The translations under genes were made by a program, and so were the position numbers. The notes under the pieces were generated by a model, which saw nothing but the letters and a program-made list of their open reading frames with translations, made no database searches and had not been told where the DNA came from. Of a stretch of DNA of 64,000 bases, positions 1-9,252 are shown piece by piece. The number at the start of each line of letters is the position of its first letter. The first letter of the stretch is position 1. Location of the stretch: NCBI GenBank assembly GCA_023129115.1, contig JAGMCR010000012.1, positions 1 to 64,000 of the forward strand, given 5' to 3'. Source of the stretch: Candidatus Iainarchaeum sp. (GTDB lineage: Archaea > B1Sed10-29 > WALL01).

Positions 1-10
1 GGAGACAAGC

Positions 11-84
11 GGGCCCGGAGGGATTTGAACCCCCGATCTCTCGCTCCGAAGGCGAATGCCTTGTCCAGGCTAGGCTACGGGCCC
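11..84 (-). tRNA. tRNA-Arg(TCG)
   Basis: Reverse complement GGGCCCG...CGGGCCC folds as cloverleaf; anticodon loop CTTCGGA; T-loop GTTCAAATC. Confidence 0.9.
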
Positions 85-115
85 ATTAAAGAAAAGTGGT
101 GGCGGGATATTTAAA

Positions 116-562
116 CTAAATCCCGGAAACAAGTCGCTCGCTGTACTCCTTGTCGCAGTAGTCGCACTTCAGCCGCAGCGGGTTGCTGCTCACGGTGAAG
201 CTCGTCGCAAGGGGCTCGCGCTCCGCGTTCGTCACGCACTTTGGGTTCAGGCACTTCAGGTAGCCCTCGATGCGCTTGGGCATCTCGACATTGTGCTTCT
301 CCACGAGCTTGCCGTTCTTTATCGTGTTGATGGTCGCCTCCGGCGCGACGAGCGCGATGATGTTTCGCCTCTCCTTGTCCACGAAGACGTCGGCCATTTT
401 GACTATGTCCTTCCGCCCAAGGCGCGGCGACTTCGCGTTCAGCAAAAGCACTGCCTGCCCGTTGTTCGCGCCGCCGAGCAGGGTGTACACCACCAGGCCC
501 TTGCCCGCCGGGATGTGGTCAATCACTGTCCCGTTCTGGATGGGCTTTACCTCGAGAGTCAT
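116..562 (-). CDS. pyrI: Aspartate carbamoyltransferase regulatory chain
   Basis: MTLEVKPIQNGTVIDHIPAGKG... with C-terminal Zn motif CLNPKC...CDYC; ATG within the longer ORF; overlaps pyrB. Confidence 0.93.
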   Translation of the reverse strand: MTLEVKPIQNGTVIDHIPAGKGLVVYTLLGGANNGQAVLLLNAKSPRLGRKDIVKMADVFVDKERRNIIALVAPEATINTIKNGKLVEKHNVEMPKRIEGYLKCLNPKCVTNAEREPLATSFTVSSNPLRLKCDYCDKEYSERLVSGI

Positions 563-1458
563 TTCGCCACCCCCAAAAGCATTGCTATGAGCGCCATTCG
601 CGTTGGCACGCCGTAGAAGGCCTGGTTGAAGTAGACACAGCGGGGGTCGGCGTCGCACTCCCAGCTGATTTCGTCCACGCGGGGCAGGGGGTGCATCACG
701 ATGCTCTTTTTCTTCATGGTGGACAGTGTCTTGGGGGTGATGACGTAGCTGCCCCTGACTTTTTCGTAGTCTGTTGCGTCCGAGAAGCGCTCGGCCTGGA
801 TGCGCGTCATGTACACCACGTCCGCGTCCCCGACGTCGAGCTCGGTGAACTCGTCGTACTTCAGGCCCTTCTTGTACTCCTCCGGCATCTTCAAGAGCTC
901 CGGCGCAATGAACCGGAAGTCTGCCTTGTACTGCTTGAGCGCGCCCACCAGCGAGTGCACGGTGCGGCCGTACCTCAAGTCGCCAACGATTGCGATTTTG
1001 AGGTCGTTCAGCGTGCCCAATTCTTTCTTGATGGTGAACAGGTCGAGGAGGGTTTGGGTGGGGTGCTGGTGCGAGCCGTCGCCGCCGTTGATTATGGGGA
1101 CGGTCGAGACGTCGCTCGCGAGCTTCGCGGCGCCGTCCATGGGGTGGCGCATCGCGATTATGTCGGAATATGCGGCGACCGTGCGGATTGTGTCGGCCGT
1201 GGTCTCTTTTTTCTTGAGGGACGTGCCCTTGGGGTCCGAAAACCCGATTACAGAGCCGCCGAGGCGGTGCATCGCGGCCTCGAAGGACAGCCTCGTTCGC
1301 GTGCTGGGCTCGAAGAAAAGCGAGGCCAGGACCTTGCCGTGCAGCATGTCGCTTGAGCCCTTGGTATTAAGGATTTTGAGCATCTTGTCGGCCTGGCCGA
1401 GAACGAGGTCAATGTCCTTGTGCGAGAAGTCTTTAATGGAGATTACGTGCTTGAACAC
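559..1458 (-). CDS. pyrB: Aspartate carbamoyltransferase catalytic chain
   Basis: FFEPSTRTRLSFEAAMHRLGG, HPTQTLLDLFTI, MHPLPRVDEI motifs. Confidence 0.96.
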   Translation of the reverse strand: MFKHVISIKDFSHKDIDLVLGQADKMLKILNTKGSSDMLHGKVLASLFFEPSTRTRLSFEAAMHRLGGSVIGFSDPKGTSLKKKETTADTIRTVAAYSDIIAMRHPMDGAAKLASDVSTVPIINGGDGSHQHPTQTLLDLFTIKKELGTLNDLKIAIVGDLRYGRTVHSLVGALKQYKADFRFIAPELLKMPEEYKKGLKYDEFTELDVGDADVVYMTRIQAERFSDATDYEKVRGSYVITPKTLSTMKKKSIVMHPLPRVDEISWECDADPRCVYFNQAFYGVPTRMALIAMLLGVAK

Positions 1459-1548
1459 AGGAACACCTCTGAATTTGAGGCTGGTGAGGTATAAAAAGCC
1501 AGCACAGGAAAAGGCTTAAAAAAGGCGGGAATTACAACAGTCAACCCC

Positions 1549-2844
1549 ATGTGGCTTAGGAGCGCAGCCGGCGTGCTTGTGTTTATTGCTTTTGTCGCCC
1601 TGTCAGCAGCGGCTTTTACCTATTTTGAGCCCTATATCATGTTCTCGATTAGCTCGGCCTTGTTCATCACGCAGGCAGCGATTTTCCTGATGGCGCTCGA
1701 GGACGCGGACCTGAAGGACCCGAAGCCCAAGCGGTACCCGTCCCTCACGATAATGGTGCCCGCGTACAACGCGGGGGAGACGATTGTCGAGAGCATCAAG
1801 AAAATCAAGGCCATGGAGTACCCCCGGAAGTTCAAGATAATCGTGATGGACGACGCGAGCACCGATGATACCTATGACAAGATAAAGGATATTCCGGGAA
1901 TCAAGATAATCCGCAACAAGAAGAACCGGGGCAAGGCGGCGAGCCAGAACCAGGTCCTGAAGATTGTGGACACCGAGCTGGTGGCGAACATTGACTCGGA
2001 CACGTTCCCGCGCAAGGACGCGCTCATGAAGACCGTTGGGCACTTCAACGACCCGAAGGTGGGTGCGGTCACTGTATTGATTCTCCCGACGAACACGAAG
2101 AACTGGCTGCAGAAGGTCCAGCTGTTCGAGTACTACAACGCGTTCGGGTTCTGGCACAAGAGCATTTCGTCGCTCGGCGGCATGTACGTGACTCCGGGGC
2201 CCATGACCGTGTACAAGACGCAGGCGCTGAAGGACGTTGACGGGTTCGACCCCGGCAACATCACCGAGGACATGGAGGTCGCGCTGCACATGCAGAAGGT
2301 GGGGTGGGACATCAAGTGCAGCGTGAACACAAAAGTGCTTACAGAGGTGCCGGACACGCTGAAGAGTTATTTCCGCCAGAGAATCCGGTGGTACCGCGGC
2401 AAGTTCCTGAACGGAGTGAAGTACAAGGGATTGCTGTTCAACCCGAGGCACGGGAACCTCGGGCTGTTCATTTACCCAATGAGCTTCATCGTCGAGATAC
2501 TGTCGATGACTGTCTTGATTGGGATACTCACGATTAACGCGGACGGGTTCTTCCGCGCCGTGAGGCACTTCATTGGGGTGGTTACGCACAACGCGTTCAG
2601 CCTCGAGTTCCTCTTTAATTTGGACCCATTGTCGTGGCCGCCGTACCTCGTGTTTTTGGTGCTGACGCTGCTGATTTGGGGGTACCTGCTGTACACCAGC
2701 ATGGGCTTCGACAGCAACCGCCGGCCGAGGCTCGGGGAGCTGCCATACATACTGTTTTATTTAACGTTTTATTCATTCTTCATCACGTTCGCGTACGTCA
2801 TGAGCTTCTTCCACGAGCTCAAGGGAAGTGAGAGAGTATGGTAA
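1549..2844 (+). CDS. Family 2 glycosyltransferase, membrane
   Basis: LTIMVPAYNAGETI, DDASTDDT, NIDSDTF, QRIRWYRG motifs plus C-terminal TM helices. Confidence 0.88.
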   Translation: MWLRSAAGVLVFIAFVALSAAAFTYFEPYIMFSISSALFITQAAIFLMALEDADLKDPKPKRYPSLTIMVPAYNAGETIVESIKKIKAMEYPRKFKIIVMDDASTDDTYDKIKDIPGIKIIRNKKNRGKAASQNQVLKIVDTELVANIDSDTFPRKDALMKTVGHFNDPKVGAVTVLILPTNTKNWLQKVQLFEYYNAFGFWHKSISSLGGMYVTPGPMTVYKTQALKDVDGFDPGNITEDMEVALHMQKVGWDIKCSVNTKVLTEVPDTLKSYFRQRIRWYRGKFLNGVKYKGLLFNPRHGNLGLFIYPMSFIVEILSMTVLIGILTINADGFFRAVRHFIGVVTHNAFSLEFLFNLDPLSWPPYLVFLVLTLLIWGYLLYTSMGFDSNRRPRLGELPYILFYLTFYSFFITFAYVMSFFHELKGSERVW

Positions 2845-3503
2845 GCACTTACGTCAAGGGAATCGCGCTGGGGGCAGTACTGCTGATTGCCAGCATGTCG
2901 GCACTGTGGATACTGGACCAGCAGCGCACAAGCATTTTGTCAAAGGAAATCCAGGACATGACCTGGGAAATCGAGGACTCGCGGCTGTACTTGGAGTATT
3001 TGTCGACGCTGAACGAGGACTCGTGCGCGGTCATGAAGGCGCGTGTGGTGCAGCAGGTCGGCAAGAGCGACGAGCTCGCGAAGAAGATTGACGCGTACAA
3101 GAACGCGAACATGTTCAGCGAGGAGTACTACGCCATCAAGAAGACGTTCATCTACAAGAACTTTGAGCTGTTCCTGAACTTCAAGAGCCTCCGGGACGAC
3201 TGCGGCGAGAACGTGAACTACGTGATTTATTTTTATGCCGAGAACGACCCGGACCAGTCGATTTGCCCGGACTGCGCGGTGCAGGCGGACATCCTGAACA
3301 CGCTCGGCAACAACTGTGAGAACACGTGGATATTCGCGCTGCCGTACAATTCGTACACCGACCTGGTGAACGTTGTTCGGGACCAGTACGGCGTCACGAG
3401 CGGGCCGGCCGTGGTCGTGAACGGCGAGAGCGTGCACCGGGGAATGGTGGAATTGTCGACGCTCGAAGCAGAGATTACGTGCGGCGAGAACCCGCTTGAA
3501 TAA
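2838..3503 (+). CDS. Membrane-anchored protein with possible thioredoxin-like C-terminal domain
   Basis: N-terminal TM; SICPDCAVQADILNTL CxxC and GVTSGPAVVVNGE segment. Confidence 0.55.
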   Translation: MVSTYVKGIALGAVLLIASMSALWILDQQRTSILSKEIQDMTWEIEDSRLYLEYLSTLNEDSCAVMKARVVQQVGKSDELAKKIDAYKNANMFSEEYYAIKKTFIYKNFELFLNFKSLRDDCGENVNYVIYFYAENDPDQSICPDCAVQADILNTLGNNCENTWIFALPYNSYTDLVNVVRDQYGVTSGPAVVVNGESVHRGMVELSTLEAEITCGENPLE

Positions 3504-3532
3504 AAAGGGAAAGGCACAAAAACTATTTCCTC

Positions 3533-3563
3533 GGGGGGTGTTGCCAATACGGCAACACCCCCC
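3533..3563. repeat. Perfect 13-bp inverted repeat GGGGGGTGTTGCC-AATAC-GGCAACACCCCCC
   Basis: Direct reading; resembles hairpin module 1 of the tRNA-associated elements. Confidence 0.85.
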
Positions 3564-3575
3564 AATTTCCCTAAA

Positions 3576-3647
3576 AGCCCCGTGGTGTAGTGGCCAATCA
3601 TCATCGGTTCTGGACCGGTGGACTCCGGTTCGAATCCGGACGGGGCT
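3576..3647 (+). tRNA. tRNA-Gln(CTG)
   Basis: AGCCCCG/CGGGGCT acceptor, anticodon loop TTCTGGA, T-loop GTTCGAATC. Confidence 0.88.
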
Positions 3648-3658
3648 ACTCCAACCAC

Positions 3659-3732
3659 GGGCTCGTGGTCTAGTCTGGTTAGGACGCGACCTTCACACGG
3701 TCGAAATCCTCGGTTCAAATCCGAGCGGGCCC
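3659..3732 (+). tRNA. tRNA-Val(CAC)
   Basis: GGGCTCG/CGGGCCC acceptor, anticodon loop CTTCACA. Confidence 0.9.
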
Positions 3733-3735
3733 ATT

Positions 3736-3795
3736 CCAACCCTTTTCCTGTTACTCGCTTCGCTCGCCCGGTGGAAAAGCGTTGACGGAAAAGAT
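3736..3795 (+). repeat. Family B intergenic repeat (CTTTTCC-hairpin-GGTGGAAAAGCG)
   Basis: CCAACCCTTTTCCTGT...CCGGTGGAAAAGCGTTGACGGAAAAGA; near-identical outer segments at 9191-9250 and, inverted, at 25624-25685. Confidence 0.75.
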
Positions 3796-4282
3796 GCCTA
3801 TGCTCCCACGCTCTTTTTACGCACGTGACACCGTCAAGGTAGCGAAAGGCTTGTTGGGGAAAGAGCTCGTGTGCGACGGCAGGAAAGGCATCATCACCGA
3901 GACAGAGGCGTACAAAGAAAACGACCCAGCGAGCCACTCGTGCCGTGGGTTGACCAAGCGGAACAGGCCGATGTACGGCAGGGCCGGGCACGCTTATGTA
4001 TACCTCTGCTACGGCATGCACTGGATGCTTAACGTGGTTACGGAGAGCGAGGGCACGGCGGGCGCGGTGCTAATCAGGGCGCTGGACTCTGTAAACGGGC
4101 CGGGAAGGGTCACCAAGCAATTGGGGGTCGACAAGCGCTTCAACGGCCACGACTTGACGAAAAAGCCACTGTTTGTTCGGGACGGCGTGGAGCCACGTAA
4201 AATCACTGCCTCGCCCCGGATTGGGATACGGGAGGGCCTGGACAGGGACTGGCGGTTCTACGTCCCCAAAGGCACTTTGTAA
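3794..4282 (+). CDS. DNA-3-methyladenine glycosylase (AAG/MPG family)
   Basis: LLGKELVCDG, ITETEAYKENDPASHS, GHAYVYLCYGMHWMLNVV; start among 3782/3794/3800 uncertain. Confidence 0.9.
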   Translation: MPMLPRSFYARDTVKVAKGLLGKELVCDGRKGIITETEAYKENDPASHSCRGLTKRNRPMYGRAGHAYVYLCYGMHWMLNVVTESEGTAGAVLIRALDSVNGPGRVTKQLGVDKRFNGHDLTKKPLFVRDGVEPRKITASPRIGIREGLDRDWRFYVPKGTL

Positions 4283-4333
4283 CCGCACAGTGGTGAAAAC
4301 GCTTATATATGCTGCCTTCGTTATTGCGATGGC

Positions 4334-6862
4334 ATGAAGAAGACGGCAATTCTATTGGGGCTTCTGCTTGTCTTGAGTGGGGCATTCGCAGCTGTTGACA
4401 GTGTCCAGACGTACCGCGACGCCAATTTTACGGTTCTTGGTTCGGTCTTTAAGGACGGTGCCACGGTTTATGTCATGGGGTGGGACGGCGTAAAGAACGG
4501 AAGTGCGTTGCCGTCCACAACTGAGGGAGTTGTGAACCAAGCCAACACATCAATTAGCATAGGCTTCAACATTTTTGACGATGGGGGGACTGCCGCCCAA
4601 AGCTCAGACAACGCTACTGACGGGTTGTACCTCGGTAAATTCCAGATAAGTTCCACTGTATGGAGCGACCCCCTAGACACAATAAAGCTCCAGCACGGCG
4701 AAAAGGCCGAGATTGAGGTCGATATTGACACAAGCAGCGATGCTGGATACGCCAACATCACGGCGGACTACATCAAACCAAACATAACCAGCTGTAATGT
4801 CACCCCCTCTAAGCCAACGTGGCTTGGGTTTGGGCAGAACTTCAATGTCACACTCACTGGCGAGGCAAACGGGAGCGCGTGGTACTACTACAACAGCACG
4901 AACCAGACAATGACAGAAGTCTCGCCGGGTGTCTATTCGGCAAACTACACGGTTGGCTGGCCGGAATCCCACAAGGGCACCATCAGTTGCTACCACGCCG
5001 ACACCGCGGGCAACGAGGACAACGCGACTACGGCGGAAGAGCTCTGGGTGGACACTGCCGCACCAGTAATCTCGAACGTTCTCCCGTCCTGGTACACGTG
5101 GACCAACAACAACATGACCAACATCACTTTCAACGTGACGGACGCCGCGAGCGGCGTCAAGAACGCTTCGATAACTGACATTGTCGTGGGGAACTATTCT
5201 GTCACTAACGTTGGCAGCGCTTATACCGCGACGACCAACGTGGCACTGCCCGAGGGGAACGTTAGCTTCAACATCACGGCATTCGACAACGTCGGCAACA
5301 TGATAATCTCCTTCCACCCAAACCACTTTGGCGTGGACAGGGGCGCCCCCACAATAACAACGTACAGTCCGGTGAGCACGACTTACACCAATTGGTCGGT
5401 GAACTTCACTGTGAGCGCGAATGATACGTTTTCGCCGACAGTGGCCTGCACATACTACGTTGAGTCCACGGACATCTATGGCACAGTCCGGAACAGTACT
5501 TGGTGGGACACTATCCTCACGAACGGCAGCAACAGCACGACGAGTGTGTGGGTGAACGAGGGCTGGCAGAACGCCACCTACAACTGCTCTGACGAGGCGG
5601 GTAACGAAGTAAGAGGTGCCTTCCCCGCCTTCACGGTGGACATGCTCGCGTTCCGCACTGCCTGGATGGACATGAACAACACGTACCTGAGCAACCAGTC
5701 GTGCGCGTCCATAGATGGCTGGGTCGTTGACGACTACTCCAGCATGAGCAACATCATTATAGAAATCGGGGGCGTCGCCATCAACAGGACGTGGAACGGC
5801 ACCAACTTCTCTGCATTGTTCTGCCCCGACAACTCAACCGTGTGGCCGGACGGAGTGTACGACGTGAACGCCACGGTCAATGACACGGTGGGGAATATTG
5901 AGGAGATTCACTTCTATGACGTCACCATCGACAACACGCCGCCATCGTTCGTCTCGTACTTCCCGACCAACGGGACCGTATACAACGACTCCGTGGTCAA
6001 CTTCACGGTAACTGTCAGCGAGCCGGTCAGCACATGCAGCCTGTACGTGAACTCCACGACAACCGGGCTGATGCGCCTTTGGGCCATGCCCACAGGAAAC
6101 AACACGTTCAACGGCACGACCCTCCTGCCAAATGATGTCTATGTGGCTTGGTTCAACTGCACTGACTACACCGGCAATGTCAACGTCACCCCCAAGATGA
6201 CCATTACTGTGAACGATGTTACTGCGCCAAGGCGGGTCACCGGCCTGGCGGCGGCGGCGCAGGGCACGACCAAGATAAAGCTGGGCTGGGACATGAACCG
6301 CGCCCTGGATCTAGTGATGAACTACACTGTGTACCGCGCGACAAAAAGCGGCGGGCCGTACACGGCGGTGACCACACTCAACGCGGTCACATACACCGAC
6401 ACCGGGCTCACCGCGGACAAAAAGTATTACTACGTCGTGCGGGCGAGGGACTTTTACGGAAACCTTGGCCCCGCGTCGGCAGAGGCCAGCGCCAAGACGA
6501 AATCGGGCACCGGCGGGACAGGGGGCACCGGGCCCACTGGCGGCTGGATGCCAATAGCGACGCCGGACTCCAGCGACGACGTGCCCACTCCAACCCCAAC
6601 CCCCGAGCCAGTGCCGCTGCCGCCTGTCGAGGAGCGGGAGGAAGTTGTCGAAGAGCCGGTTGTGGAGCCAGAGGAAGAAGAGGCGCCCGCGCCGGCCCCA
6701 ACGCCTTTGCCCCCCGCCGCGCCAAAGTCGCCAGTGACAGGCCTGTTGTTTTCCGAGGGGAGCCTCATGTGGGGGCTTGCCGCGCTGATGGCGCTCGCCA
6801 CGATTTGGATGATGTGGGGCGTCAGCAAGAGAATGGCGAAGCGCAAGTGGTACGAAAAGTAA
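4334..6862 (+). CDS. Large secreted, C-terminally anchored surface protein with Ig/fn3-like domains
   Basis: Signal peptide, many NxS/T sequons, fn3-like segment, Pro/Glu-rich linker, C-terminal TM and basic tail; TATA-like gcttatatatgc about 30 nt upstream. Confidence 0.75.
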   Translation: MKKTAILLGLLLVLSGAFAAVDSVQTYRDANFTVLGSVFKDGATVYVMGWDGVKNGSALPSTTEGVVNQANTSISIGFNIFDDGGTAAQSSDNATDGLYLGKFQISSTVWSDPLDTIKLQHGEKAEIEVDIDTSSDAGYANITADYIKPNITSCNVTPSKPTWLGFGQNFNVTLTGEANGSAWYYYNSTNQTMTEVSPGVYSANYTVGWPESHKGTISCYHADTAGNEDNATTAEELWVDTAAPVISNVLPSWYTWTNNNMTNITFNVTDAASGVKNASITDIVVGNYSVTNVGSAYTATTNVALPEGNVSFNITAFDNVGNMIISFHPNHFGVDRGAPTITTYSPVSTTYTNWSVNFTVSANDTFSPTVACTYYVESTDIYGTVRNSTWWDTILTNGSNSTTSVWVNEGWQNATYNCSDEAGNEVRGAFPAFTVDMLAFRTAWMDMNNTYLSNQSCASIDGWVVDDYSSMSNIIIEIGGVAINRTWNGTNFSALFCPDNSTVWPDGVYDVNATVNDTVGNIEEIHFYDVTIDNTPPSFVSYFPTNGTVYNDSVVNFTVTVSEPVSTCSLYVNSTTTGLMRLWAMPTGNNTFNGTTLLPNDVYVAWFNCTDYTGNVNVTPKMTITVNDVTAPRRVTGLAAAAQGTTKIKLGWDMNRALDLVMNYTVYRATKSGGPYTAVTTLNAVTYTDTGLTADKKYYYVVRARDFYGNLGPASAEASAKTKSGTGGTGGTGPTGGWMPIATPDSSDDVPTPTPTPEPVPLPPVEEREEVVEEPVVEPEEEEAPAPAPTPLPPAAPKSPVTGLLFSEGSLMWGLAALMALATIWMMWGVSKRMAKRKWYEK

Positions 6863-6894
6863 TAAAAAGGCTTTTGGGTAGAATTAGCCCCAGC

Positions 6895-6969
6895 GCTCCC
6901 GTAGTCTAGTCCGGTCAAGGATAACAGGTTCTCAACCTGTCGACGTGGGTTCAAATCCCGCCGGGAGCA
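6895..6969 (+). tRNA. tRNA-Glu(CTC)
   Basis: GCTCCCG/CGGGAGC acceptor, anticodon loop TTCTCAA. Confidence 0.92.
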
Positions 6970-7046
6970 TTTGCCTCTCGGGGGGCTTTATGCCCCCCAA
7001 AGTCTACCGCGCCAGCTCAGGTTTGGGCTGAATCCCGCCGGGAGCA
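6970..7046 (+). mobile_element. tRNA-associated hairpin element (Glu copy): 61-nt element plus 16-nt direct repeat of tRNA 3' end
   Basis: AATCCCGCCGGGAGCA at 6954-6969 repeated exactly at 7031-7046; between them CGGGGGGC/GCCCCCC hairpin and tail CAGCTCAGGTTTGGGCTG. Confidence 0.8.
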
Positions 7047-7050
7047 CTCC

Positions 7051-7109
7051 AGCGTCCTGGGGGGCGCAGCCCCCCACTACCCTGGGAAGCGTCCCCCCAG
7101 GTGAGTAGG
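7051..7109 (+). repeat. Family D compound-hairpin repeat
   Basis: AGCGTCCTGGGGGGCGCAGCCCCCCACTACCCTGGGAAGCGTCCCCCCAGG; inverted near-copy at 39245-39303. Confidence 0.75.
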
Positions 7110-7136
7110 TAAGAGCTCGCTGTCGCTCGCGGCTTT

Positions 7137-7221
7137 TTGTCTCTGGGAGCCGCTAGGCTCCCAAGCCTAACGTGCTGTACCGTGAATCCCAACGGATTTG
7201 CGGTTGTCCTGAGTTTCAGGC
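7137..7221 (+). repeat. Solo copy of modular hairpin element
   Basis: GTCTCTGGGAGCC..GGCTCCCAAGCCTAACGTG, CCGTGAATCC..GGATTTGCGG, CCTGAGTTTCAGG in the same module order. Confidence 0.65.
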
Positions 7222-7262
7222 GATGGAAAAGGATTAAAAACGCGTAGTGAGTGAGGCTAGTG

Positions 7263-8084
7263 ATGAACCCGTACGTCGAGATAATCCGCCCCGTGAATGG
7301 CGTGATGGCCATGATAGCCGTTGCAGTGGGCTTCTTTGTCGCGGCCGGGCAGTTCGCCTTGCCGCAGGGGCTCTTCTTCGCCATGGCGTCCGCGTTCCTG
7401 ATTCTCTCGGCGGGAATGGCCATCAACGACTATTATGACTACCCCATCGACAGGAAGACCAAGAAGCAGCGCCCCATCCCGTCCGGGAGGATGGGCCTCG
7501 GGGCCGCGTGGAGGTACTCCGCCGTGCTGTTTGTGGCGGGCCTGGGCCTGGCGTTCCTCGTGAACATAGAGGCATTCGCAATCGCAGTAGTGGCAGCAGC
7601 CACGCTGTTCCTCTACGCCAAAGAGCTCTCCAAGAAGGCGTTCACAGGCAATTTCCTGGTGGCGCTGAACACCGCGCTGACGTTCGTGTTCGGCGCGGCC
7701 GTGGTTGGAGTGGTGTTCTCGGTCGAGGTACTGGCCCTCGCCGGGATGGCGCTCTTCGCGACCCTCGCGCGAGAGATTTACGGCAGCATCAGGGACATGA
7801 AGGCGGACAAGGGCACGCGCGAGACGCTCCCGATGAAGATTGGGGCCAGCAAGTCCATCATGATTGCCGCGTTCTCGATGGGCACCGCCATCATGCTCAG
7901 CCCAATCCCATACTGGGCAGGCGTGTTCGGCGGGACTTACCTCTTGCTCGTGGCACTGGTGGACGCGGGCTTTCTTTATGTGGTCTTGAACAGCTTCAAG
8001 ACGAAGAACTTCGCGCGGGAGGCGCATTACTGCAGGGTGTTCCAGATGGCCGCCCTCATCGCCTTTTTGGCAGGCGCGCTTTGA
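7263..8084 (+). CDS. UbiA-family prenyltransferase, probably digeranylgeranylglyceryl phosphate synthase
   Basis: INDYYDYPIDRKTKKQRPIPSG and REIYGSIRDMKADKGTRETLP motifs, multi-TM. Confidence 0.85.
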   Translation: MNPYVEIIRPVNGVMAMIAVAVGFFVAAGQFALPQGLFFAMASAFLILSAGMAINDYYDYPIDRKTKKQRPIPSGRMGLGAAWRYSAVLFVAGLGLAFLVNIEAFAIAVVAAATLFLYAKELSKKAFTGNFLVALNTALTFVFGAAVVGVVFSVEVLALAGMALFATLAREIYGSIRDMKADKGTRETLPMKIGASKSIMIAAFSMGTAIMLSPIPYWAGVFGGTYLLLVALVDAGFLYVVLNSFKTKNFAREAHYCRVFQMAALIAFLAGAL

Positions 8085-8155
8085 ACAAATGGGCAGCAAA
8101 AAGCGTTAGGCTTAAAAATGGTGTCCAACAAAACAATGGGTGCGAGGTAATCCTA

Positions 8156-8608
8156 ATGGAAAACGTTGACGATACTGACATAGCCATACTGCGTGCCCTC
8201 ATGAGGAACGCGAGGGCGTCCTATCGCGAGATAGCCCACGAAATCGGGGTGGCGGTTGGCACTGTCCAGCACAGGATGCAAAAGCTGGAGAAGAAGGGCA
8301 TACTCACGGGCTTCATCCCGGTGATTGACTATACCCAGCTGGGGTATGGCATCAACGCAATAATCGCGCTTCACGTCCCGAAGGAAAAAAACGACGAGCT
8401 CAAGAAAATGCTGAAGGAGAACCCTAACGTGAACAGCATTTACCACACCACCGGGGACACTGACATGTTCATCAGGGTCAAGTTCAAGACCGCGGAAGAG
8501 CTTTACAACTTCCTCACCAAGGAATTGGCTGACGAGTACGTCAAGAGTAGCAAGACGTACACCGTGCTCTACAAGTGGAGGGAGTACGGGAAGCTTTTGA
8601 AGGAGTGA
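8156..8608 (+). CDS. Lrp/AsnC-family transcriptional regulator
   Basis: VDDTDIAILRALMRNARASYREIAHEIGVAVGTVQHRMQKLEKKGILTGF. Confidence 0.92.
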   Translation: MENVDDTDIAILRALMRNARASYREIAHEIGVAVGTVQHRMQKLEKKGILTGFIPVIDYTQLGYGINAIIALHVPKEKNDELKKMLKENPNVNSIYHTTGDTDMFIRVKFKTAEELYNFLTKELADEYVKSSKTYTVLYKWREYGKLLKE

Positions 8609-8614
8609 GCTGCA

Positions 8615-9064
8615 ATGGGACAAATCGAGTTCTTCGCTGACGCAGGAAAATTCAGGGCGGTCAAGAAGCTGAAGGTCGATGAAAACACCGAGCCCATGTT
8701 CGTCGCGCGGTTTTTGGCTTCTGTGCAGGACACGCTTGTGCGGAAGACGCGGGACTACATGGGCGGGGACCTGCCCATGGACAAGCTGGACGAGATTGTT
8801 GGAGAAATTTGTGGCGCGGAAAAGGGAAGAAAGGGCTGGAAGCTCAAGGGCCGGGTGAGCGAGGAAAAGATAGGCCAGTGCCTCGCGGCCGCGCGCGGCT
8901 CCAAAGCAACGCGCATGATTAACGAAGTGGTCGAGGGCAAGAAGGCGCGGGAGCTCGCGAAGGCGTATGTATTGCAGACCACGCTAAACGTGCTGGGGTT
9001 CCCGCTCGCGATTGACGCGAAGCTCTTCGAGAAGTTCCTTGAGGAAAAATCGTTACGGGAATAG
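8615..9064 (+). CDS. DUF2666-like protein
   Basis: IEFFADAGKFRAVKKLKV...; assignment from memory of family pattern. Confidence 0.5.
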   Translation: MGQIEFFADAGKFRAVKKLKVDENTEPMFVARFLASVQDTLVRKTRDYMGGDLPMDKLDEIVGEICGAEKGRKGWKLKGRVSEEKIGQCLAAARGSKATRMINEVVEGKKARELAKAYVLQTTLNVLGFPLAIDAKLFEKFLEEKSLRE

Positions 9065-9116
9065 CCGCGTTTTTGCGGGTGCATTTATATTGCGCTAGTT
9101 TGATAACTAGCTTCGT

Positions 9117-9189
9117 GGGGTCGTAGGGTAGTTTGGCATCCTGCGAGCTTTGGGGGCTCGTGACCTGAGTTCAAATCTCGGCGACCCCA
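9117..9189 (+). tRNA. tRNA-Pro(TGG)
   Basis: GGGGTCG/CGACCCC acceptor, anticodon loop TTTGGGG. Confidence 0.9.
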
Positions 9190-9190
9190 C

Positions 9191-9250
9191 TCCAACCCTT
9201 TTCCTGTGGCGGCTTCGCCGACCGGTGGAAAAGCGCTGGCGGAAAAGAAG
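9191..9250 (+). repeat. Family B intergenic repeat
   Basis: TCCAACCCTTTTCCTGT-GGCGGCTTCGCCGA-CCGGTGGAAAAGCGCTGGCGGAAAAGA. Confidence 0.75.
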
Positions 9251-9252
9251 AA

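Noticed and set aside
1603-2589. Long minus-strand ORF of 328 aa
   Set aside because: Antisense shadow of the glycosyltransferase; Arg/Val/His-rich composition typical of GC-rich antisense frames
6970-7030. IS200/IS605-type REP element mobilised by a Y1 transposase
   Set aside because: Hairpins fit, but IS200/IS605 insertion does not create target duplications, whereas 7-19 nt repeats are present here; not fully excluded
7031-7046. Second truncated tRNA-Glu gene
   Set aside because: Only the terminal 16 nt are present and directly follow an element tail, so a target duplication explains it better
7508-8608. 366-aa plus-strand ORF as a fusion protein upstream of the Lrp regulator
   Set aside because: N-terminal part is out-of-frame reading of the UbiA gene; the real regulator starts at ATG 8156
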